NCBI GenBank assembly: GCA_028704885.1
Contig: JAQWEN010000001.1
Location: forward strand, 496,001 to 560,000
Direction: 5' to 3'
From: Candidatus Shapirobacteria bacterium
GTDB taxonomy: Bacteria > Patescibacteria > Microgenomatia > UBA12405
DNA length: 64,000 nucleotides
In this document: positions 9,152 through 16,237 of the stretch, piece after piece
How positions within the stretch are numbered: the stretch's first letter is position 1
Layout of the letters: each line of letters begins with the position of its first letter
Translations under genes and position numbers: made by a program
The notes under the pieces: model-generated
Databases searched by the model: none
Told to the model about the DNA's origin: nothing
The model's input: the letters and a program-made list of their open reading frames with translations, nothing else

Positions 9152-10111
9152 ATGTATACCAAAAAACTGTTAGAAAAAAATATTTTTTTAAAATATAAAG
9201 AGTTTTTATCTATCACGGATAGAGAATTATTAGCCATGTATCCAAATAATCCAACTCCAATAATAACTTTGCCTGGAAGTGATGTTTGGGCTAAATTAGA
9301 ATATTGTTCTTTTTCTAATTCAATTAAAGATAGAGAAGTTTTTATGGAGTTTGTAATGGCTAAAAAAAATAATTTTAAGGGTATTGTAGTAGCAAGCACA
9401 GGAAACATGGGAGTAGCTTTAGCATCAATTTGTGCCTTATACCAATATCATTGTTATGTATTTACACCTACGGATACTAGCAAGGTTAAACTAAAACAAA
9501 TACTTGATCTTGGTGCTAATCTTTTTAAGATTGACGGAAATTATGATCAAACACTTCCAAAAGCGGTGAAATTTTCTAAAAAAAATAAATTATTTTTAGC
9601 TAGTCTTCAAGATTGTCGTTTTGATGGATATAAAACTGTGTCATATGAAATATATGATCATTTTAAAAAAAATTTACCGGAAAAAATAATTATTCCTTTG
9701 GGGGATGGAACGACTTATGTTGGAATATATAGAGGTTTTGAAGACTTAAAAGTAAAAGGATTAATAAAAAAAATACCTAAATTAATTGGGGTACAGGCTA
9801 ATAATTGTTCTCCAATAGTTAAAGCTTTTAAAGAAAAAAAATCAATAAAATCTTGTGAACAACCTGAAACTATAGCAAAAGCAATAAGGATTGGAAATCC
9901 ATACGATGGCAATGAATCGATTAATATAGCCAAAATGTGTCATGGAGATATGTTTAGTTATTCTGATAAACAAATATTAACTGCTTATGAAGCATTATTA
10001 AAAAAAGGGATAAATTCAGAATATGCATCTGCAATAACCTACTGTCCAGTATTATTTGAAGGTATAAACAACTGTCTTTTATTAATAACTGGTTCAGGTT
10101 TCAAGAATTAA
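9152..10111 (+). CDS. PLP-dependent fold-type II enzyme, threonine-synthase-like
   Basis: 319 aa. The PLP lysine is Lys59 in SIKDR. The substrate Asn loop STGNMG is at 82-87, the phosphate loop GDGTTYVG at 184-191, and the C-terminal TGSGFK matches the TGxGxK of threonine synthases. It is shorter than ThrC. Such enzymes do beta or gamma replacement or elimination on activated amino acids. It faces the five-gene operon and overlaps the ureohydrolase gene by 4 nt at the 3' ends. It is a paralogue of the enzyme at 12018-13133, and two such enzymes in one cluster suggest distinct substrates. Confidence 0.82.
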   Translation: MYTKKLLEKNIFLKYKEFLSITDRELLAMYPNNPTPIITLPGSDVWAKLEYCSFSNSIKDREVFMEFVMAKKNNFKGIVVASTGNMGVALASICALYQYHCYVFTPTDTSKVKLKQILDLGANLFKIDGNYDQTLPKAVKFSKKNKLFLASLQDCRFDGYKTVSYEIYDHFKKNLPEKIIIPLGDGTTYVGIYRGFEDLKVKGLIKKIPKLIGVQANNCSPIVKAFKEKKSIKSCEQPETIAKAIRIGNPYDGNESINIAKMCHGDMFSYSDKQILTAYEALLKKGINSEYASAITYCPVLFEGINNCLLLITGSGFKN

Positions 10112-10986
10112 ATTTCTCCCAACATATCAATAATTAATTTTGATACATGGAGACTGCTGATTTGATTAATATCATATTTGGGATTTAATTCGACGAAGTC
10201 AGCACCTATTAATCTAGAGTGTTTGACTGATTCAGTAAGAATGCTGCGGGCTAAATCGTAATTAATTCCCCCTGGTTCAGGAACAGTAGTTCCTGGACAA
10301 ATACTAGGGTCAAGAACATCAGTATCGAAACTTATATACAAAGGTAAATCATCTAATTGACTTAAAATTGAAGTAACACCTTCCTTTTTAAGAACTTCAC
10401 AAGTGATCAAAGAGTTACCATCGCTTAAAGAATCGCGAATCCCTTGGCCAGAATTTAAATATCCCCTAATTCCGGCATGAATTATTTTATTAACATTTTT
10501 TAGAGATTTAGACCTTCGCATAACTAATCCGCTTTCCATAGCTTCACTTTCATCAAAACGCTGATAATCACTATGTGCATCCAAATGAAGAATGTTAAAT
10601 TTTTGATTGTATGCTTGAAGTATAGGATAAGTAATAGAGTGATCACCTCCTAAAACTATTGGAACTGAATTATTACTAATAATAAATCTAATAGATTCGG
10701 TTATTTTAGTATTTAAATTTTTACCTTTATTTTTTATATCTCCTAAGTCAACTATAACTTTGTCAGTTAGAATATATCTTTTCTTTTCAGGATCATATAA
10801 TCCTTCAAATTCAGGATAATAGTAAACTAATGACGATTGTCGAATAGCATTTGGTCCAAATTTAGTTCCTGGTCGGGAGACACAATTTTTATCTATCGGA
10901 ATACCAATAAAACTAAATCTAGTTGAGTCATTTTTTGACATCCATTCATTGGAATTTAAAAAACTTGGATTTATTTTTTCAGACAT
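10108..10986 (-). CDS. Ureohydrolase family protein (agmatinase/arginase-like)
   Basis: 292 aa. The binuclear Mn ligands are in place: GGDHS (His116), LDAHSD (136-140) and SFDTDVLDPS (Asp221, Asp223). The PGTTVPEPGG segment is closer to agmatinases than arginases. The family hydrolyses guanidino groups to urea; in D-cycloserine biosynthesis an arginase homologue (DcsB) instead releases hydroxyurea. It is the last gene of the five-gene operon, 3 nt after the ATP-grasp gene. The substrate is unknown, and no polyamine genes are near. Confidence 0.85.
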   Translation of the reverse strand: MSEKINPSFLNSNEWMSKNDSTRFSFIGIPIDKNCVSRPGTKFGPNAIRQSSLVYYYPEFEGLYDPEKKRYILTDKVIVDLGDIKNKGKNLNTKITESIRFIISNNSVPIVLGGDHSITYPILQAYNQKFNILHLDAHSDYQRFDESEAMESGLVMRRSKSLKNVNKIIHAGIRGYLNSGQGIRDSLSDGNSLITCEVLKKEGVTSILSQLDDLPLYISFDTDVLDPSICPGTTVPEPGGINYDLARSILTESVKHSRLIGADFVELNPKYDINQISSLHVSKLIIDMLGEI

Positions 10987-10989
10987 AAA

Positions 10990-12021
10990 TTAATCTGCAA
11001 GTTTTAATCCTAAATATTCAACCATTTCTTTTTCTCCAGGAATTAATTTCTTAAACTCATTTTTGTCTTTATATCGAACCATAGTACTTTCAATTATTTG
11101 ATCAACAAAGTCCTTAGCATCAATACCCCCAGATTTTAACATTAAAGGAAAATCACTTTCTTCTAAGCTTATCATTCCAGGACTAGTATTATTTTCTAGC
11201 CAATATATCTTATTATTCTTAGTAAGACGTAAATCCATACGGACATATCCTTGACATTTAAGCCTATTAAAAATAGCAACACCTTCTGATTCAATTTGTT
11301 TTTGAACACAATGATCTACTTTAGCGGGTATAATAATTTCAGATAGATATTCACCTCCGGGGTATTTTGATTCAAAATCTAATATTTGTCTAGTTGGTTT
11401 TGTTTCTAGAAGTGGTAAAACTCTTGGTTGTCGTGAATGTGGAATTTCATATAAGCCGATAGAAAATTCTCTGCCTGAAATATAATCTTCAATAATCGTC
11501 ATATCACTAAATCTTTTGGAAAATTCAAGTTTATTTAACAATTCTGATTTATTCTCTATATAAAAAACACCATAAGAACATCCTTGAGTAGCTGGTTTGA
11601 TCACTTTAGGAGATATTATTTGAAGGTTCTCTAAATCTTCAGGATTTTCAATAATAGTTTGTCTCGGAGATAAAAATCCTAAGGATCTGACAAAACTGTT
11701 AAATAATGTTTTATCAGCACTAATTGCACTAGCTGAAACTCCACAACCAGTATATGGAACTCTCATCATATCTAATAAACCTTGGAGAGTACCATCTTCA
11801 CCAAAGCCGCCATGCATAACGACAAAAGCTGTACCAATGTCTTTTTGATCTGGTAATAATTTTATATTATCTTCACGAAGATCAAATCTACAAACTCGAT
11901 TGTAGCCTGATTCATTTAATAAAGTTTCAATGGTTTGACCAGATAATAATGATCCTGGTCTTTCCGAAGAGTCACCACCACATAAAACTGTTACTGGTAA
12001 ATTTTTTCGATTTTCTATCAT
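10990..12021 (-). CDS. D-Ala-D-Ala ligase-like ATP-grasp enzyme
   Basis: 343 aa. It carries the Ddl N-terminal pattern VLCGGDSSER...SGQT, then HGGFGEDGTLQG and PYTGCGVSASA, and a C-terminal WLENNTSPGM segment with metal-binding acidic and Asn residues. Ddl enzymes join two D-amino acids using ATP. Its position inside an operon with a ureohydrolase and a threonine-synthase-like enzyme, away from murein genes, suggests ligation of an unusual amino acid or a resistant Ddl copy. The genome's main Ddl role cannot be excluded. The ATG overlaps the stop of the preceding gene by 4 nt. Confidence 0.85.
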   Translation of the reverse strand: MIENRKNLPVTVLCGGDSSERPGSLLSGQTIETLLNESGYNRVCRFDLREDNIKLLPDQKDIGTAFVVMHGGFGEDGTLQGLLDMMRVPYTGCGVSASAISADKTLFNSFVRSLGFLSPRQTIIENPEDLENLQIISPKVIKPATQGCSYGVFYIENKSELLNKLEFSKRFSDMTIIEDYISGREFSIGLYEIPHSRQPRVLPLLETKPTRQILDFESKYPGGEYLSEIIIPAKVDHCVQKQIESEGVAIFNRLKCQGYVRMDLRLTKNNKIYWLENNTSPGMISLEESDFPLMLKSGGIDAKDFVDQIIESTMVRYKDKNEFKKLIPGEKEMVEYLGLKLAD

Positions 12022-13133
12022 AGATTTAATTCCCTGTTTTTAGCAGTTCCAATAAGAGTGACAATATCATCAGACTTAATTAAATGGTTAATTTTAGTTA
12101 CTGCTGGAATAACAGATCGAGATGAAAATTCAAAATTATCAAAACCTTGAATATTTTCAATTTCTTTGTCCGAAACCGAAACTGCTGTTCCATGAGTTAA
12201 CTGTAAAATGTTCTGGATTCTAAAATAGTTAAAACAAGTATCTGAGGCAATCGCTTCAGCCTTGGATTGAGTCGGATTTTCTAATATTGGAACATGATTT
12301 AAAATTTTATTTTTATGACCGTAAGTTATAGGATCAGCTCCTTCACACTGAACTGAAACAAATCTTGGTAAATGATCTGTTAAACCTATTTTTAATAAAT
12401 CAAGGAATCCTTGATAACACCCAACTATGTTTCCTCCACTACCACATGGAAGAAAAACCCAATCTGGGACCTGACCTAATTGAGAATATATTTCGTAAGC
12501 TGTGGTTTTTAAGCCCTGAAGATAAGTGTTATTAGTTGAAGGAAAACCATTATAAATATCAGGATTTTCTCTGCAAAATTCAAAAAAATGTTCAAAACTT
12601 TTAATTAAATCTTTATCAAAAACTAAAGTAGCATTATCTTTGACCAATTTCAGTTTTTCAGACGAAGTAGTTTCTGGAAGAAACACTATTGGTTCAATAT
12701 CAGCTATATTAGAATAAGATACAAATGAAATACCTGCATTACCTGTAGATGGAATAGCTCCTTTCTTTTTACCTAGTGATTTTATTTCTGTAACTAACTG
12801 GGATATTCCTCTATCTTTAAAACTACCAGTCGGGTTAGTTGATTCATCTTTAATAAAAAAATTTCCAGTACTATCTGGAAGATTAATTTTTAATAACGGT
12901 GTATGACCTTCATTTTGAGAAATAATTTTATCTCTATAGGGCAACATTTTTCTGTATTCAATATCATAATTCCCTTGCACTATTGGACCAATATCGGTTA
13001 AATCATATCTCATTGTTAATAAGTTTATCGGTACTCCGCCAATTTCATATTCTGGATGGCGATGTTCATTCTGAGTATATGGATATCCAAATTGTTGTTG
13101 ACAAAAATCACATTTTAATGAGATATTTTCCAT
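12018..13133 (-). CDS. Threonine synthase-like PLP enzyme
   Basis: 371 aa. The N-terminal CDFC (Cys8, Cys11) resembles the zinc-type N-terminus of class II threonine synthases. The PLP lysine is Lys106 in PTGSFKDRG, STGNAG is at 129-134 and the phosphate loop PCGSGGN lies near 220. The C-terminus is LIGTAKNRE rather than the usual TGHGLKD, so its substrate may not be phosphohomoserine. No homoserine or aspartate-family genes are nearby. It is the middle gene of the five-gene operon. Confidence 0.82.
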   Translation of the reverse strand: MENISLKCDFCQQQFGYPYTQNEHRHPEYEIGGVPINLLTMRYDLTDIGPIVQGNYDIEYRKMLPYRDKIISQNEGHTPLLKINLPDSTGNFFIKDESTNPTGSFKDRGISQLVTEIKSLGKKKGAIPSTGNAGISFVSYSNIADIEPIVFLPETTSSEKLKLVKDNATLVFDKDLIKSFEHFFEFCRENPDIYNGFPSTNNTYLQGLKTTAYEIYSQLGQVPDWVFLPCGSGGNIVGCYQGFLDLLKIGLTDHLPRFVSVQCEGADPITYGHKNKILNHVPILENPTQSKAEAIASDTCFNYFRIQNILQLTHGTAVSVSDKEIENIQGFDNFEFSSRSVIPAVTKINHLIKSDDIVTLIGTAKNRELNL

Positions 13134-13137
13134 ATAT

Positions 13138-14331
13138 TTAGGTTATATCTAGAATATTGATAATTCTCTGAGGTATAGTTCTTTTTTCTTCTTGAGTAAT
13201 TTCTTTTTCCCACTGAGGATAACAATGTTGACATTTTTTTTGGGAGTAAAGAATCTCTGGATTATAAGTCCGGTTAAATTCCTTTATTGCCTCAATAATC
13301 CTTGGGTTACAATCTGGACAATTACCAGATGTAGTATAAGGGAAAATTTCATTTCTCTTAACACCGGGAGCAACACCCTGACTACCACTTAAAACAGTTT
13401 CATCAAAATAACCACCAATTCTTAAATCCATTTTATGGTCATTACCAAAATGGTCATAAATGCCTCTAACAACTTCAATAACTGACCAAAGCCAAGGGAC
13501 TCTATATACATCTCTTTTGGTTAATAAATCAGTAAGAGAGTTACTTTGGATTGAAGTAGGTTCAATAGATACAGCATCTACACCTTGTTCAAAAGCATAA
13601 ATTGAAGTTTCAGAAGCGTCAATAATTGCTTCTTTTTCGGTTAAAAATGGAGGTTTTTGATTAACATAGGCTAATGCTTTAAAAGCATAATCATGTAAAC
13701 ATTTAATTGATCTTGTAAATTCGTTTAAATCAGGCATATTTTTATGATGACACAGCTCTCTGATAGTATAATTTTTGGATTCAAGACCAATTCCAACTTC
13801 TATTGTGCCACGATATACATCCCTTATATTTTTTAAACTTTCTGGATTTACATACTCAGCCCTTGATTCAATAATTACTTTTTTTATACCTGGATAATTA
13901 TTCAGAGATGAAAAAATTGATCTACCAGCTTCTGGTGGAATTTCTTTTGGGTTTAGAAAACTTCCGAGATTGTAAATACATAAAATTGGAAAATCATTGA
14001 GATTAAAATTAGTTCCATTTTTATCTTCAATGACACCATCTAAAACACTTTGCCATTGTTCTAGATAACTTTCAACAGTTACAGGTGTAGAGGTGGTCCC
14101 TTCAAAATGTCCACACATCGAGCATCCTTGGTGATCACTATAATGTTGACACCCTGTGGCTCTTAAAACCACCATCATTCTAGGAACGGTTTTACCTTCA
14201 TAATAAAAATCATTTACTTCAATTTCAGCAACTTTATTGGGATCAAAATCCCTGCTAGAAACTTTTTTTCTAATTTGAGAAAGATTAGCATCGATTAGTT
14301 CTAAGGCCCTAGAAAAATCTTTTTCTATCAT
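13138..14331 (-). CDS. Radical SAM enzyme, RaSEA/TIGR01210-like
   Basis: 397 aa. The 4Fe-4S cluster Cys are Cys61, Cys70 and Cys73 (C-x8-C-x2-C in a TGCQ...GCSMCGHF context), the spacing of the archaeosine-synthase RaSEA/TIGR01210 group. A GIGLES segment forms the SAM-binding strand. The C-terminal pairs CPDC and CQHC may bind a second cluster or zinc. RaSEA acts on a lysine adduct of a tRNA base in archaea; what a bacterial homologue in an amino-acid operon does is unknown. It overlaps the PaaK-like gene by 4 nt. Confidence 0.8.
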   Translation of the reverse strand: MIEKDFSRALELIDANLSQIRKKVSSRDFDPNKVAEIEVNDFYYEGKTVPRMMVVLRATGCQHYSDHQGCSMCGHFEGTTSTPVTVESYLEQWQSVLDGVIEDKNGTNFNLNDFPILCIYNLGSFLNPKEIPPEAGRSIFSSLNNYPGIKKVIIESRAEYVNPESLKNIRDVYRGTIEVGIGLESKNYTIRELCHHKNMPDLNEFTRSIKCLHDYAFKALAYVNQKPPFLTEKEAIIDASETSIYAFEQGVDAVSIEPTSIQSNSLTDLLTKRDVYRVPWLWSVIEVVRGIYDHFGNDHKMDLRIGGYFDETVLSGSQGVAPGVKRNEIFPYTTSGNCPDCNPRIIEAIKEFNRTYNPEILYSQKKCQHCYPQWEKEITQEEKRTIPQRIINILDIT

Positions 14332-15692
14332 TTTTTTTCTTTAAATGAAATAATTGGTCTAAATTTACTCCCAGTATCTAAAAACCTGTTAACGAATTTC
14401 ACTCTTATAGTGGTATCTTTGGGGAGAAGTTGATATAAACTATTTTTTATTTTGATCTTATCTATAGGTGATATCTGATATTGTTTAGGCTGAAGATTAA
14501 TATCTATTGATCCATCGGTCTGTTGAATAATTTGATATTTTAGTCCATGAATTGGGATATTCATTTCTAAATACCAATTATAAGCTAAATCCATAAAACA
14601 ACTTGCAGGAATAATTTCTCCATAAGTTGAAACTATTGAGTCCATAAACCTTCCAGAAAAGGATTTAATAGTTCTAAAATTGCTGCCGCAAGAACAACTA
14701 TTGTCCATATCAATACAAGCAATATCACCTTGAAAATATCTGATGATTGGAGTGGCTTCATTGAGTAAATTTGTACCTATGAGCATACCCTGGTTACCAG
14801 GAGATAAGTTTTTATGGGTTTTAGAATCAATAATTTCGACATAGCAAGCATCTTCTTCTAAATGATACTTTTTATTGGGGCATTCAAGAGCGATTCTAGT
14901 CAATTCCTCACTACTGAATTCGTCTAAAACTGGAATTTTAAAGAAATTAGACATTTCTAGTCTCTGTTTACTAGAAGTCTGTTCCGAATGAACTATAATT
15001 AAATCAACTCCATATTCTTTTAAAGGAACACTATTTTCGTAAAATTTTAATAAGTAGGTGGGGTAGAGGGATAATATTTTTGGTCTAATTTGTTTAATTA
15101 TATTTGTAGCCTCTTCAATTTTAGTAGTAGTTGGATAAAATAAAGTCTTATATTTCCCGTTAATAGATGAAACCCACCAAGGACATGTATAAATAAATAA
15201 AGCCAAATCATCTGGCTTATAGTTACCTCCTGACTGAAAAAAGAACTGTCTAGCTCCTTGAATAGTATCTCTATAAATCGCCTCTGAAGAAACAACAATC
15301 GTGACAAACTTACCAGAAGAACCTGAACTTCTAGTTGTAAATTTGAAGTTATATTTTTTACTTATACTTCTATCAGGAAAAGCTTCGATTATTTCTTCTT
15401 TATTTAAGATTGGTAAATTTTCAAAATCTTTCCAATTTTTTAAATCTTTAGGGTGAAATCCGACTTTAGAATACTTATCATGGTACATGGGTACATTATT
15501 ATAGGCATGTTTAACAATCTGTTTAATTCTTTTAAATTGCCATTCTTTAATTTCTTCCTGTGTTAAATGACAAAAATTTATTGAATTAAACCATTCCTTA
15601 TCCATCATCATTTGAAGAATAAAATGATCACGTTTATTTTCTTTTCTTTTAATTGAAGTACCTAAATCTCGATATTTTTTTGAGTCAATCAC
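14328..15692 (-). CDS. Phenylacetate-CoA ligase (PaaK/CapK)-like adenylate-forming enzyme
   Basis: 454 aa from a GTG start. The N-terminal pattern NVPMYHDKYSKVGF...LPILNKEEI is typical of the PaaK/CapK/F390-synthetase family. The P-loop-like SSGSSGK is at 122-128 and a CSCGS motif lies in the C-terminal half. Such enzymes activate carboxylic acids as acyl-AMP for transfer to CoA or an amine. It is the first gene of the five-gene operon; a candidate promoter lies about 35 nt upstream. The substrate is not predictable from the sequence. Confidence 0.82.
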   Translation of the reverse strand: MIDSKKYRDLGTSIKRKENKRDHFILQMMMDKEWFNSINFCHLTQEEIKEWQFKRIKQIVKHAYNNVPMYHDKYSKVGFHPKDLKNWKDFENLPILNKEEIIEAFPDRSISKKYNFKFTTRSSGSSGKFVTIVVSSEAIYRDTIQGARQFFFQSGGNYKPDDLALFIYTCPWWVSSINGKYKTLFYPTTTKIEEATNIIKQIRPKILSLYPTYLLKFYENSVPLKEYGVDLIIVHSEQTSSKQRLEMSNFFKIPVLDEFSSEELTRIALECPNKKYHLEEDACYVEIIDSKTHKNLSPGNQGMLIGTNLLNEATPIIRYFQGDIACIDMDNSCSCGSNFRTIKSFSGRFMDSIVSTYGEIIPASCFMDLAYNWYLEMNIPIHGLKYQIIQQTDGSIDINLQPKQYQISPIDKIKIKNSLYQLLPKDTTIRVKFVNRFLDTGSKFRPIISFKEKK

Positions 15693-15727
15693 TTTGTGTG
15701 ATTAATGTTATATTAAACTTTTGTCGT

Positions 15728-15756
15728 ATTCTATAGTGAAATTAGCAATAAAACAA
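15728..15756 (-). promoter_or_regulatory. Candidate promoter of the five-gene operon
   Basis: Minus strand TTGTTT, 17-bp spacer, TAGAAT, about 35 nt before the GTG start at 15692. The -35 side touches a 15-bp tandem repeat. Confidence 0.4.
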
Positions 15757-15800
15757 GGTTTTGTTTTAACTTGTTTTGTTTTAACTTGTTTTGTTTTAAC
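15756..15800. repeat. Three-copy 15-bp tandem repeat
   Basis: The unit TTGTTTTGTTTTAAC occurs twice exactly (15771-15785, 15786-15800) and once with two changes (15756-15770). It covers the stop codon of the VOC gene and abuts the candidate operon promoter. Confidence 0.85.
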
Positions 15801-16194
15801 TTTCTATATCTTCAGAAAATCGAAGTAAATATCCATCTGGATCCATAACTAAAAATTCCTTACAGGTTAGTGTTTTGTTTTCTTTTTGGTACGAATTTTC
15901 TTCTATTGGATATTTAATTGGATATTTATTTTTAACTAGTAGATTAAAAATTAATTCAATATTTTTGACAGTGATCTGAAAATTTATTCCTCTACCATAA
16001 GGATACTTAAGTTCAGCAGTAACCCAATCTGGTTCTGATTGTTGGATCATAATCTGACTTTTTTGAAATGAAAGGAAAGCAAAATCTGGGTTTTCTCTTT
16101 GGTATTCAACTTTAAATCCAATGTCACCATAAAATTTTAGACTTTTTTTAAAATTAGAAACATAAATTTCTGGAATAAGTGGGTTGAATTTCAT
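15796..16194 (-). CDS. VOC-superfamily protein (glyoxalase/bleomycin-resistance type)
   Basis: 132 aa, one full pair of beta-alpha-beta-beta-beta modules. The opening PEIYVSNFKKSLKFYGDIGFK and closing MDPDGYLLRF are typical of VOC proteins close to bleomycin-resistance proteins and dioxygenase-like members. Small stand-alone VOC proteins often bind and sequester antibiotics or act on thiol adducts. It lies directly upstream of the five-gene operon on the same strand, downstream of secA. A protective role for the cluster is an inference. Confidence 0.85.
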   Translation of the reverse strand: MKFNPLIPEIYVSNFKKSLKFYGDIGFKVEYQRENPDFAFLSFQKSQIMIQQSEPDWVTAELKYPYGRGINFQITVKNIELIFNLLVKNKYPIKYPIEENSYQKENKTLTCKEFLVMDPDGYLLRFSEDIES

Positions 16195-16237
16195 AATTAT
16201 GATTTATTTCACCTTTAATAAATTATTAATAACATAT

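Noticed and set aside
10990..12021. Ddl as part of a murein (mur) gene cluster
   Set aside because: No mur, fts or mra genes are nearby; the gene is locked by overlaps into the amino-acid-type operon.
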